DNA from: Guyanagaster necrorhizus
Taxonomy: Eukaryota > Basidiomycota > Agaricomycetes > Agaricales > Physalacriaceae
DNA: 46,669 bases
NCBI RefSeq assembly: GCF_019112545.1
Contig: NW_025064910.1
Location: 363,358 to 410,026, forward strand
Reading direction: 5' to 3'
The notes under the pieces were generated by a model. It was not told the DNA's origin, did not search any database, and was given only the letters and a program-made list of their open reading frames with translations. A program made the translations under genes and the position numbers. Below, piece after piece: positions 33,175 through 45,079 of this stretch (position 1 is its first letter; every line of letters starts with the position of its first letter).

Positions 33175-34377
33175 TTATGCCTTGGCCACGGAATCAAATA
33201 AGACGAAGAACCTATCGCAAACCTTGGCGAAGACCTCAGTGGCCTCCTCGACAGCGTCCGGGAAGGGCTTTGACTTTAGTCCAGTTGTGAGAGCTTCGAC
33301 GTAGGGGTCGCGTCCCCATGAGTTAACATTGAACTGAGAAACATGACATGAGTGACAAGATAGAGGCAACAATTGATTCTGAGTCATACCTTGCTGACAC
33401 CGCTCTTCACACACTCCCTGAATAGCTCATCAGGAATCTCATCGGTGCCGTGCAAGCAAAGAGGAACGTCACGACCGCTGAAGGTCGCCCTGAGTTGCCT
33501 CAAACTATGTGAACGTGAGAGAAATTATCAAAGGTAACAGATAAAACAACAAACATGTCTTGGTTAAAATTCGGCGGATTAATGTATGAACCGTGAAGGT
33601 TACCAATAGATGGCGCAAGAATGGTGGCGCCAGTACTGTATATCGTGCAGAGTCAGAAAAACGAGGAAAGACTGCTAACGGGCGAGAGAAGATGTACCCG
33701 GTTATGAAAGCGTCAGCTTTGGCCGGGTTCGTGAGCTTTGCCCCTGAAATCATGCGTAGTCCGGCTTCCCCGCCCTCCAGTCTTCCGAGTTCTACTTCAA
33801 CAGCTACGCCAACCTTCCGAGCACGCTCGACCCAGGGCCGTGCCTCTGCGATGTTTTCTTCGTCAGTCTAATGGAATCAAGAGTTCATATCGCTTGATTG
33901 ATCAGTTAAAGAACGACAATTACCTCCGCGTGGCTGGCGTCGACCATTATGCTATCGAACGCGATGCCTTGTTCGGCAAGGCCGACTGCAAGCTCGAGAT
34001 GCTCTTTATCGGTGGCATGGTCTAGATGCACGGCAATGGGAACAGATGCAGAGTGTGCACTACGTCAGCAGATAAGATTATTTTCTTTTGGTACAATCAA
34101 GCAGGACTTACGCGTCTAAGCAGAACTGAAGGAAAGGACCCTTCCCATAAGCCAGAGTTACTGGGAAGAGCTGGATAATAGCGGGGGATTTGGATCGTTC
34201 GGCGGCTCGTACGAGCCCAATGACCGAGTTAGCATCATAACTTTGAATTTGTAAGATATCACCTCTGAATAGTTATATATATAACACACACCAAGTCTGT
34301 GCCAGAATACCATACCCTTCTCTCTCGGCCTTCAACAGAATCTCAAGAGTACGGTTGCCTTTCAAAGATTCGGACAT
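33175..34377 (-). CDS. Class II ketose-bisphosphate aldolase (fructose-bisphosphate aldolase-like)
   Basis: Zinc-dependent aldolase of the FbaA/GatY superfamily, cleaving a ketose bisphosphate to DHAP and an aldehyde. Minus-strand exons 34377-34292, 34240-34112, 34059-33924, 33867-33698, 33635-33555, 33504-33390 and 33333-33175 give 291 residues, every join in phase. Motifs: ILAQTCYDANS near the start, AVHLDHATD (zinc His and catalytic Asp, ~residue 80), MVDASH, GNLHGSY (zinc His), CLHGTDEIP (zinc His) and FNVNSWGRDPY. The length suits the shorter fungal paralogues more than the ~360-residue glycolytic enzyme, so it may act on another ketose. It is divergent from the MFS transporter at 34995, sharing a ~620-bp upstream region. 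Intact. Confidence 0.88.
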
Positions 34378-34994
34378 GGCTGGTTAATAGAGCAAGAAGT
34401 AGGTGCGGGGCTGAGATACCGCTGCCAAGATTCGAAATATGAACCTAGAAGTATCTTCTCGACATATGTAGGAGCCGGAACGTTGTATATCCTTTCAGCT
34501 GTGGGAACGGAAGGATCGCTCAGACCAGGCCCCGTGAGGGTGGATATAGACCCGGTTCGGGTAGCCGGGCCGGAGCTTTCAAACCCTCACTTCCTCTGTT
34601 CATCCACAGCTACGAAAGTATTCACGCGAACTTGACAAAACTTGGCACGGAACGACGCAAGATAAATCATGCAGGACACTTTCTAACATCTTGGTGTATA
34701 CACCAATAATCATAGCGACCTGGGAAAAACTTTTTTCGGCCGTGGCCAATTTGGTGTCCCCGGATAGATATGATTCCGCAATTTTAGCTGCTCAGTGCGG
34801 GGACCGTATTTCGACACTGGGGAAGCCAAGGGTAAGCGGGGAATCGGACATAGAAAATTGAAACGATTCGCGGCCCCGAATTTTCGTGAAGGCACAAAAA
34901 GGCCTCGGAGGCTTTCCCCACAACCCCACTCTCTCCCTGCTCCCTTCCACTCTTTACCGGCTATCATCTTCTCCTCTGAATAGACCGCGACAAT
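34378..34994. promoter_or_regulatory. Divergent region between aldolase and MFS transporter
   Basis: A 617-bp space between divergent start codons, likely holding both promoters. It contains CGG-type triplets (for example cccggttcgggtagccgggccgg near 34550-34574) of the kind bound by Zn2Cys6 regulators such as the one encoded at 37391. This link is inference. Confidence 0.35.
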
Positions 34995-36956
34995 ATGGTA
35001 TCTGGTTCTGGGAAGCCAGAGCAAGAATGGCAGGAGGAATTTGCCAACGTCGTGTACGAGCCCGGAAGCGAGGCCGAGAAGAGACTCGTGCGGAAGATTG
35101 ATAGACACATTGTACGTCGTTTTCTCTGTCATAAGACTTAAGAACTCCTTCTGACTTCTGGATAAGGTCCCAGCAATTTGGGTGCTGTACACGCTATCAT
35201 ATCTCGGTAAGTATTGATCTGCGCTCAAGACTGTCTCTTCATCAACCACATGCTCTAAAAGACCGGGCCAATATTGGAAATGCGAAGAGCGGGGGGATGG
35301 AGGAAGCCCTGAGCTTGACGTCCAACCAGTACTCAATAATATTACTGGTGTTCTTCGTAGGTGTTTTTGTCCCCTTGGAAGCAAAGCCGAAATTGAGTAT
35401 CTTGATTGCAGATCTCATATGTTCTATTCGAAGTACCGGCAAATATGCTACTTACACGCTTGAGACCCTCTTACTAGTAAGCTGGCAGTTTTCTCTTATG
35501 TCAGTTTTGTTAAAGACGCTCTTTCCCTTTTTATGTTTATCAGTCTATCAGGCCTTTGCTTTGTCTGGGGCGCTGTTGCAGCTTGCATGGCTGCGGTAAA
35601 CAACTATCGACAACTTGCTGGTGTCCGGTTCTGTCTAGGTATCGTTGAGGCGGGATTCGCTCCCGGAATTGCATTCTACCTTAGCTCGTGGTATAAGAGG
35701 CATGAACTGGCCAAGAGATTCTCCATTTATTATACTGCAACTGCCGATTCTGTACATTCCCTCCCTTCGATGCGTGTAACATCGTTGACAAATGATCTCT
35801 AGGGTGCCTTCTCTGGCCTACTTGCTGGTGTCATAACGGACAATCTAGATGGCTTCTGCTTATTGAAGGGGTGGCTTCTTCCTTTGGTGGTCCGTATGAA
35901 GTACATTTCTATGTTTTCCTTCCATTAATCGTTTATTTAGCTTGTTTTACCTGGATGGTTCTCCCAGACTGGCCTAGCACAACAAAATGGTTGACTTCTG
36001 AGGAAAGGGTGGGTGATATCACTGGTTCGTTATTATAACTCATCTGATGAGGTTTGGCCCTTAGTTTATTGCAATCCAGCGTCTTGCATATGATGGGATT
36101 GGAAATACTGCCATTGGTAAATCAGATTCCCCATCTCACAAGGAGGCATTCTACCTCGCCATCAATGACTGGCGCACCTGGGCTTTATCCTTCATGTACA
36201 TGCTTGCGACCGGCGCACAGACCATTCAGTATTTCATTCCTTCGCTCGTCGGGCAACTTGGGTACACTGGTGAGTGGGACCGTCAAGTGACTTGGATGAT
36301 TCTCAAAGTGTCATTTAAGGCTACGTCAAGCAGTACATGACTATCCCAATATACATAGTAGCGCTTGTCGGTATCGTATGCTTCTGTTTCGTCTCCGATA
36401 TAAGGAAGGAGCGAGGCAACTACGTAACAATTACTGCCCTGATTGCTGGTATATCATTCATCATCACGGTCGCAGTCGATAACCAGAAAGTGAAGTATGC
36501 TTTCTTGTGCTTCGCTGTTGCGGGTATATATGCTGTATGTCCGCTGACATTGCTGGTGAGTTCTTTACGTGTTCATACGGCAGATAGTTTTCTGAGGATG
36601 TCAATCCTACCCTAGTGGGTATCGAGTGTTATTGATCATCCTGCGGAGAAGAGGGCGATAGCCATTGCCATCGTGAATGGACTGGGTAACTCTGCGTCGA
36701 TCTATGGGTCATTCTTGTGGCCAAGTAACACAGGACCAAAATATGTTCAAGGATTTGCTACGACGACGTATGTCCTTCAATGTCTTGAATCTGCTGTGTA
36801 TACTGACAGCAGCGTAGCGCTTTTGTCTTGACTCTCGCTGTTTCTGCACAGATATTGAAGGTTCTGTTGAAAAGATATCCATCTCAAGGTCTTAACGATG
36901 ACTTAGCGACGGTGAAGCACGTCAAGGATGTTGATGCCGGAGATTCTAGCGCATAA
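34995..36956 (+). pseudogene. MFS transporter, Dal5/anion-cation symporter family, one apparent frameshift
   Basis: A 12-helix major facilitator of the allantoate/nicotinate permease type, which carries small organic anions. Exons 34995-35111, 35167-35206, 35262-35356, 35412-35476, 35544-35751, 35803-35889, 35941-36008, 36065-36269, 36320-36555, 36616-36767 and 36818-36956. Signatures: WVLYTLSYLDRANIGNAK, SNQYSI, VLFEVPANMLLTRLRPS, GVRFCLGIVEAGFAPG, WLLLIEGVAS, LPDWPSTTKWLTSEER, QRLAYDG. Within exon 6 near 35848-35851 the frame must change between NLD and WLLLIEG, and about nine residues usual in the family are missing there, pointing to a small deletion. All other joins are in phase. It may be a young pseudogene or an assembly error. 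Confidence 0.8.
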
Positions 36957-37390
36957 GCTTTATACCTTGACCATCCTCGGGCGCTTGCAGAGTCGGACCG
37001 AGTATTAAAAGATTTTACGAAATTGCCATCAATGGTTCTATTTTAATGCCCCATCCTACGATTTATGTATTTAGTATTAATAACGAGTTGTCTTGAATCC
37101 GAACCAATTTTTGGCGTTGCTGCTGAGCTACCTCGAAAATAAATATGATGTCTCCACGATACTTCAGCAGAAAATCAAACCCACTGCCCCGTTGGAAGCA
37201 GTATTTCCAGTTTAAATAAGCAATCCGCCCTGTCGCGTATCTTATCAGGTTCTAGTTGTTGTCTAAAGATGGACTTGCGAACAGTTGTGAAGCTGTGCCC
37301 TGGATCCTTGTACAGCCACCCCCATGTCGACAAATGTATTTCGAAATTCAAATTTCTGCTTGAACTTAACCCCCATCTCGACTGTATCCC
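36957..37390. other. Intergenic
   Basis: Holds the 3' end of the transporter and the promoter of the Zn2Cys6 regulator. No other feature seen. Confidence 0.5.
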
Positions 37391-40300
37391 ATGAGTTCGC
37401 AGTCACCCGCTGAACTGCGTCGCGCATCTCCAAAATCTCAGGACGCGTCTCCAGAAGACAGCAGCGCCGATGTCGCGAATCTCACCAACAGGGGGTCCGT
37501 CCCTGCGATCGAAAAGCGTGTACCTCTAGCCTGCCATAGGTGTAGAATCAAGCGTGCAAGATGCTCTGGAGAGCGCCCCGTCTGCCGTACCTGTTCCAAA
37601 GTTGGTGAAGAATGTACTTGGCCCAGTGGCAGACGGCGGAAACGAACTCGGAAGGAAATGGAGGAAGAGGAACGTAGGCAGAGGGAAAGGGATCAAAAGG
37701 ACGTCGAGGTTTCAGAAGGTCTACATGATCTAAATCGGAGTGAGATGTCGCCTTCACTTTCTTGGGTGAGTGCAATTCTACCTTCTGATGCCTGCCTAGA
37801 CTCACGCGATACAAGACAACCAGTGGTGTCTTGGATCAATCCCTCAGTGCGGCTAACATGTGGGATTTCCCTATGCCCGTGTCATCGTCGTCGTATATAT
37901 GGCCTATACCAGGACCCTCCGTCATGAGCCAGACACCTACGACCCCGAATTTTCCATTCCCACAACTCAGTGGTCAGCCAGAAAAACAGACTGCCAATCT
38001 TGTGCGCGCTCTCGAGTCCCAAGTTGCCTACATTGATGGAGATCCCACGAAATCAGATGAACTGGAACTGTATTATTATCGTTTTGTAGGTTCTTTATTT
38101 TGGGTTAGTGTTTGCATTTACAACTGTGCCCAGTCCGGATCTACCGCAATTCATCCGGGCATCAATCGGATCTCATTAAAACTTCAGCCGAGGACTGCTG
38201 GATCAAGCGCGAGTGCCCCAGTGCCCAGTGCTCAATCTAAGCCTGGCTCTCCAGAGCCGCCAGAGCAAATGTTCGATGAGGCTGGACTGCCATTGCCGCA
38301 TATTCGGCTACCTCTGCTCGATACATTTTTCCGCACAATGAGCGCATATTTTCCTAGTGTAAGTAGGAAAAGGATGGAGTTCAGGCTGGAGACAGGCACA
38401 ATGTCAGCGTTCTTGTTGAATTGTATATGTGCAGTCAGTGCGAGGTGAGCTACGTCGTTGATGATTACACCTCCGCCGCTGGTACGTTCCAAGAGACGAA
38501 GATGGGTTCTATAGGTCCCATTTCTCCCCGCAGCAACGTGCTGGTTTTCGGAGTGCTGGGTTTATCATGTAATTGACGTTCACTAGGTTTCATCCCTCAG
38601 GGACTCAATCTCCTGCAAAGGTTCGCTACGTTCGTAGTACAAATCTTTTTTCTGACCTAGAAGACAGACTTGTGCTCCTTTCATAACGAAAGCGCAAGAG
38701 CTCATTATCCCCCTTCTTCATCTACCCACAACGGACGTAGTAACAGGCCTGCTGCTTCTAGCTTGGGCAAATTTTGGGCAGAACTCGGAGAGCGGACTAT
38801 GGGTGAACTTCTATCTCACTTATTGTGGAATTCTGACCTGAAAGATGTCCTAGCAATATTCTGGGTATTTTCATCCTTTGTTGTACCAATTGCTATGACG
38901 CTAATTTATCGACAGTATGGCGATACGGATGGCCTTGGACCTAGGATTGCATGAGGTTTGTTTCTGGGCCTTTGTCTTTGTCTCATTTTGACGGGCTTGT
39001 AGATATCTGAGATATATGAATCGTTGGCACACGTCGTCCGGACGCGTTTGCTCTTCTGGAATCTCTTCATAACGGTAATATCGGACCAGAAATCACTCGG
39101 AAGCTTCAAGGTCTCACCCGTTAATATTGCAGGACAGAATACTTGCATTTTCCACTGGCCGGCCGCCCTCCATATCTGAAGAAATAATTGAAATTCCCCT
39201 GCCAACTGATGAAGATTTCTTTCCCGATCCTGCTTCGCGCACAGGCGATCCTCCGGAGAAAATGCAACCAAGCCCATTCCAGCATTGGGTCAGGTTGATG
39301 GTTTTGTGTGGGCGGATAGCAAACGTATTGAATGGACGACGAGGGAGATTACGGACTCTAGTGGGCCCAAGTGAACCAAGCGTGGATTTGCTAAGTGGGC
39401 TTCAGGGCCAGCTCGTGCAGTTTTATGCAGATCTTCCGGAGGAAATGAAGTGGAGCGTTGAGAATTTCAGGCGACAAGAAGCACGAAATCATGGTGTGAG
39501 TGCTTAGCAACATCGGTGGTGCATGAGCTTATAGAAAAATATATTGCCAGGGCACATTTTTGGCGCTGCATCTTTGGGCTAATGCGGTCATGACATTGGT
39601 GTACCATCCGGAGCTACTTACGAGTCCGTCAGGGATGGAAACGCCTCTGTCGCAAAATATGGATCGGTCAATCAAGCTGTCCATGTCGAGCGCGAGGACT
39701 ATCAGCGAATGCTTGGTCTTTGCCGACTTATTCGCTTCTCAGTCTTATGTGGGTATTTTTGCATCCTTGGGCACTGTCCCATGTACCAAGCCATGTACTA
39801 ACCTGTTGTGCCTAGTTATCAAATCCGTTTGTGGTTCAGCCCATATATATCGCGTGGTGGGTCCTGGTCCTTATGATCTGCAGCGCTGCAGATACTGATG
39901 TAGAGCTAGCCTGGCTTTCATTCATGACCTGAGGATAAGCAGCATGATGGAACTTACCCAAAAACCTCCCACAGCTGAGTTGCTGTTGACATCGCTGGCA
40001 CGGCAGAACCTATCTGCTCTTATCAAAGCGATACAGCACATGGAACATTATTGGGCAGGAATATCATACGTCTCTGGAATTCTGGATAGTAAGGCGGTTG
40101 GGCTGGGACGTGTGAGGATCGATCCGTCTAAGAAAACTTTCATATCTCTTCCCGACAAAGGCTTACTAAGGAGGTTTACTTGTGAGCGTCAATTATTCTC
40201 CGTCTAGAGACCTCGGAATTACAATCATTCATAGCATCGGATTTGAATACAAGACCGCCCACTGAAACATCGTTGAGGGCCTCTATGGCGAAGGAGGCTG

Positions 40301-40518
40301 CAGAAGCAAGTGAGTCGTCGACTGTTACCTTTTGCTGCGCCGAGTCGGGCTAATTCGAGGTAGGTACGTGCTCATTGGAAGAGCTGTTGAGGACATACTC
40401 TGTCGAGGGTTTCTATGTCCAACCAGCGGATTCGTTTGATCTGCAAAGCCTGTTGGGTTCGGGTGTTGGTGCTACAGCTAGAGCGGGGAGTGAGACGAGC
40501 TCGCAGAGCATTGTATAG
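37391..40518 (+). pseudogene. Zn2Cys6 fungal transcription factor with late frameshift
   Basis: Binuclear zinc-cluster regulator: CHRCRIKRARCSGERPVCRTCSKVGEEC near residues 48-75, a basic linker (RRRKRTRKEMEEEERRQRER), then a PF04082 regulatory domain (YYYRF-SGSTAIHPGINRISL, LPLLDTFF, WANFGQNSESGLW, MAIRMALDLGLHE, RILAFSTGRPPSI). Exons resolved: 37391-37765, 37816-38085, 38134-38444, 38587-38620, 38668-38802, 38854-38864 (11 nt), 38916-38955, 39003-39074, 39133-39495, 39551-39748, 39816 onward. In the last, DVELAWL must continue as FIHDLRISSMMELTQK in another frame; one T seems lost from the run 39916-39918. Unshifted, the frame stops at 39930-39932 after ~641 residues. A plausible C-terminus continues to TAG 40518; the final splice sites are unsure. 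Confidence 0.8.
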
Positions 40519-41095
40519 GAGGCCGGTAACCGGTTGCGTCGCATTTGCATTATTTTATCGAATATCTAATGGGTTATTTATGTAGCTTTATGAGGTAATT
40601 TCAGGATTGAAACACACTCGTCCGGGTCTTCGCCGCGGCCAGCCGACACTTGGGGTTATGCGAACCAATCCTTCTCGTGTATCGGTGCGACTCTGGCTAA
40701 CTGGCATGAGGTTTCCGTGCTGTTGTCCGAGTCGGGACTCGGCACTGACGCCCTGGGGCGGAGTAAGTATCTCGGGTTAGACGGTCACGAGAGCACACCA
40801 CGACTCCACGAGTCTTCCACGACGTCTTCACAACTCTTCACGAAGTCTCAGAAGGTTGAAAGACATCTCCCCTTCTTTTCTTTTTTCATAAGCCTTACCG
40901 TAGGCTATAACTGTAATACGCAGGGTGGTGAGTAATCATCGGAGGCATCATTGCAAGGAACAGTCGGAGAATCGGACCTCAGGTGCCAAGAAAAAAATCG
41001 AATGACGCACCGGGTATGACTGGAGCTATCCACGTAATACGGTCCGTTCTCTCATCACCTTCGGCGCTTACTTCAATTCACATTTTCATCCCCTC
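40519..41095. other. Intergenic, promoter of the CRAL-TRIO gene
   Basis: No gene supported. A run of acgagtct/acgacgtct-like repeats lies near 40795-40850. Confidence 0.5.
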
Positions 41096-42471
41096 ATGTC
41101 TACCACGAACAAAGTCCTCGTCACCCCAGAGGCGGGCACAAAAGTTGCGCCTATCCATGAATACACCGACGAACAAAAGGCCAAAATAGCTGCGTTGGGG
41201 GAGGTACGTGATTTCAAGCTTTCGTTCATTTACCCGAGGTCAAATTCTGAATTCCTGTTTTTTTTATTCCCTTTTTTTCAGTATGCCCACAGTCTTTTGC
41301 TGCCAGAGAGTGACCCTTATCATATGTGGGAGCTCCGATGGCTGAATAAGCCAGATACCATGCCTAGATACATGCGCTCGGCCAAGTGGAATTATCCTGA
41401 CGCCCAAAAGCGTATCAAGGCTACAGTCGAATGGCGCAGGGATTTCAAACCCGATTTGATACCCCCCGATGAAGTTAGGATTGAAAGCGAAACCGGGAAG
41501 ATGTGAGCGTTCATCCAAGTCCTCTTTCACGGTAGCTGATTCCAGCCAGTATTATCAATGGATTTGACAAAGACGGCCGTCCGATTATCTACATGCGTCC
41601 AGGACGAGAAAATACTGAGTCAAGCCCCCGTCAACTACGGCATTTGGTGTGGTGTCTGTTCGCGTTCTTTTTGATTGTCTTTATCTTTGAGAGTAACACG
41701 CTCGACAGAGAACGCGCGAAAGATCTAATGCCTCCAGGGCAAGAATCCCTTGTCATTATTGTCGACTACAAGAGTACTACATTGCGAACCAATCCCTCTA
41801 TATCCATTGCTCGTAAGGTGAGTGCGTACGTGAGGCGATAGGTTGATGGCGAGACAATTAATTCTGCCAACCAGGTCCTACACATCCTACAACAACATTA
41901 CGTGGAGACTCTGGGTCGTGCGTTGGTAGTGAACCTTCCCATGATCCTCAGTTTCTTCTACAAGGGTATCTCACCGTTTCTTGATCCGGTTACGCGGGAT
42001 AAGGTGAGTCTTCCATTTCTTTCATAACAATGACAGTCAAAATGATGAATATCTGCAGATGCGTTTCAATCCGAATCTTCTGGAACTCATCCCGGCATCA
42101 CATCTGGATGCCGATTTCGGAGGTGAATTTCCCTACGAGTTCGAGCCACACAGCTACTGGAGTCAGATCGTCGCGTAAGTACCCGCTGTGCTGTCGGGTT
42201 GCTGCATACGTATCACGAACCATTTCCAGAGCGTGTCGTGTAGCCCCAGATGGAACACGCGCAGAAGGAGAGTCGGAGTCACCGTCGAATACCCTGTCAG
42301 TGCCTCTTCGCTTCGACCTCGTCACAGTTTGACTGATGTGAATGTAAATTAAGGCTCGATGAAGCATCATCAGAGCAAACTACCACCGCCGATATCCCCG
42401 TCTCGGAAAAGCTCTCTGACCTTTCGTTTAACCAACATTCTGAACCTCAGACTCTTTCCATAGTCGCTTAA
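41096..42471 (+). CDS. Sec14-like CRAL-TRIO lipid-binding protein
   Basis: Phosphatidylinositol/phosphatidylcholine-transfer-type protein of the Sec14 superfamily, cytosolic or membrane-peripheral. Exons 41096-41203, 41282-41502, 41550-41651, 41694-41817, 41875-42003, 42059-42174, 42230-42295 and 42354-42471 give 327 residues, all in phase. The N-terminal helical part has LRWLNKPDTMPRYMRSAKW; the lipid-binding domain has IINGFDKDGRPIIYMRPGREN, PPGQESLVIIVDYKS, HILQQHYVETLGRALVVNLP, KGISPFLDPVTRDKMRF and FGGEFPYEF. These resemble the Pdr16/Csr1 branch. The C-terminal ~60 residues are a disordered Ser/Glu tail. The third intron (41652-41693, 42 nt) is short and is the least certain join. Intact. 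Confidence 0.88.
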
Positions 42472-43220
42472 CCCACTTTTCACAGCAATTTGTATTTATA
42501 ACTTTGCAGGGATGACCATTCTATAACAGTGGGTTTGACTTGTCGATTATTAATGTAATATTTAAAACGTTTGTTGTAGTATTTTAGGTGGGTTTTCAAT
42601 ATCCTTGGGCCTTCTTACGACGCAGTAATCAAAGTCCTGGCTCCATTTTCCGCAATGACATTCTACAAGATACGCAAGAATACCCAAGATATTATTTTGT
42701 TGTTCACTATTCGTACGGACTCCGTTGCAATAAATGCCTGTCACAATACTCCTCCACCCACTCGTCTGTTAAATGTATGTCATAAACGCACCTACGATCC
42801 ACATTGTGAGCCGACAAATGTTCCACTGTCTTCTTCTCTGAGTACAGGGAAAACGTGGAGTAGGGCTCCTTCTCATAGAACGAGTTCATGTCGAAAAAAT
42901 TCTCAATGATTGACGGATATTCAGCTGAGCTGCTTGGCGTCCCGTCTTCTCGCTCGTAGATACCTATCCCATATAAATTGCCTGGGGAGGTCTGCTTGCG
43001 TTAAGACCTGAGCCTGATGAGGATGACAGAGGATAGGAGGTTGGGTTGGCGTGCAAATTGGCCTCTCGCAGAGACGGACTCCTCGGCCGGAGCCGCAGAG
43101 GGGGGGGAAGTAGGGGGGTTGGTGCGCCACACTATCGCAGCAGAGACTCCGTTCTCGAAGACTTTGTTCCATGATCTCGGGGGCTTGATGAGTCCAAATC
43201 TAACCCGAGTTGCAGTCCTC
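42472..43220. other. Intergenic up to the right repeat arm
   Basis: No gene supported. A GGGGGGGGAAGTAGGGGGG stretch lies near 43100-43118. The right arm begins at 43221. Confidence 0.5.
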
Positions 43221-43230
43221 GGGATCGGAA

Positions 43231-44700
43231 TTAGAATTGTCTGATGCCTGTGGGAGAGGAGCTACGGGACTGTGGGCTTCGCAGGGGGGTACATTTCTTG
43301 GTCTTCGAGATTCTTGAGGGCCTGTTTCGGAAGAAAATTGGAATTAGGAGGTTGACTGGAAAGCGAGGACTGTCGAACGTACCAGCGTTCAACGGTTCTT
43401 CGTCCAAATCAACGGGAAAGCGTTCTTTAATAATTTGGCGTTTGAGACTGGTATTTATGTGTATGTCATCAAGGGAGTCATCTCTGAGTCGGGGACGGTT
43501 CTGTCTTTGCAATGCGGCGGCGCAGGAAGACTCGACTTGTGCTTCTGCACGACCTCCTTCTTCGACACTGGTTTTGACCTGCTTGGGACTGGTACACGCG
43601 TCTTCGTCTTCAGAGGAACGGGGGGGCGTTCGAGGAGATTTTGCTGTCGAACTCGAAGCATCTGACGCGTCAGATTGTCCTACATCATTGGTAGTCCTAC
43701 GGGGAAGGAAACTGTTGACATTTATCACCGTGGACACGACAGAGCGAATGACATACTTTGGAGGAGGCATCAGTACCGCGTACACGTCCTCTATCAAAGT
43801 GTCTGAGGCTCCCTTCATCTTTGTCCTGTTGTCCGTTAGACAAGGTTATGTGAAAGTATGAAGAAGAAACACACGCCCAATCCAGATCTCCAAACTGCGC
43901 CTTATTTACCCCAGCTCGCCACCTTGATGCAAATCATGAAATGAAGCAGAGATATACATAGCAAACAAGTACTTACGGAGAAGGCTGGAGCTTTTTCTGC
44001 GTGAAATTATTGCTACTTTTGATGTTGCCACCGGACTCGCCGCCGCTCTCTTGAGCTAGCATCATCATTGGTATCTACCAAATTCACTATCCGCATGATC
44101 TTCTCCACGTACGCCTTCCCACAGATGCTTGTAACAAACGTCATGAGCGACGCAGTCTTCGCTCTCTCCTCTTCTAGAGCTAGGCTGGCCTGCGTGTATA
44201 GGAGGGCGGCTTTTGAGACCGCCGTCCTCAGCTCCGCCAGCGCGCTGTGAACCTCTGACCTCCCATCTTCTAGCTTGCGGGCCTCGTCGGGCAGGTCAAC
44301 GCTAGAGTTGACTGGAAGGCCATCAGGCGGGTAATAGTTCAACGTGGGAACCGAATCATCGTCGTCGACATCACCTTCAGGCGGGTCAGGAAATGTCTCG
44401 GCGGTGGAGTACCACTCAAGTCTCCACTTTCCGTCGAGTTGTGCTACCCAAACATGATTGGCAAGTAATGGAATCGGAACAGGATTGGATGTTGCGGGGA
44501 AGAGACGCTTCGTGATTGCAGGCAGATTATACGAATCAAAGGTGCCCCTATGGAATGCGACGGTGTGAGGCATATTATGAGCCTGGCAAATAGAGATTAG
44601 AGAAAATAAACGAGGTCGAAGAGACGAGACTCACGGCGACATAGTCTGAAATAAGGGTCTTGTCGGTTAGTTCGGCGAAATCTAACTTGGATATAGACAT
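43231..44700 (-). pseudogene. Unrecognised arm partner gene, frameshifted in exon 2 (right copy)
   Basis: Second copy of the gene at 1865. Minus-strand exons 44700-44635, 44582-43977 and 43825-43231. Relative to the left copy, two bases (GA in the sense strand) are missing between 44054 and 44055, so the frame runs into a stop after DDASSRERRRVRWQHQK. Exon 3, in the original frame, is open and reads about 50 residues past the point where the left copy stops, ending TAA at 43231, ten bases inside the arm edge. Thus this copy keeps the C-terminus and lost the middle, the reverse of the left copy. Function unknown. Confidence 0.55.
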
Positions 44701-45079
44701 TGTTAGTGCATTGGTGGAGGGAAGGGATGGTGCCCTGCCTGTTTTATATATTATAGCAAGCAGAACAAAGGAATAAAGAGGGGCGCGGATCGGAACAGGA
44801 ACAATAAAGCAGCGGTGACCTTTTTGAGACTGTGTTTGCATTGTTCTCAGCTGGTATCGTCCATGAACTAGCGTGTAGTGATATAGGATACCTGCCAGCC
44901 TGCATATAAACTGTACGTTTTCGCCACCTGAGGTACGAGGGTTCAGTTGAACAAAAAAAGGATCTGATACCAAGTGCTGGTCCATCTGACATGGAAAGGG
45001 GTGCGTGAGAAAGTATTACTAGCTCTTAGTGAATTGTGATCCGTGGTGGGACTTTGTTCCGACCATCACCATCATCCAC

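Noticed and set aside
43244..43861. A 205-codon frame on the plus strand in the right arm
   Set aside because: It is antisense to exon 3 of the partner gene. The mirrored frame in the left arm is interrupted, and the sense strand has consistent splice sites.
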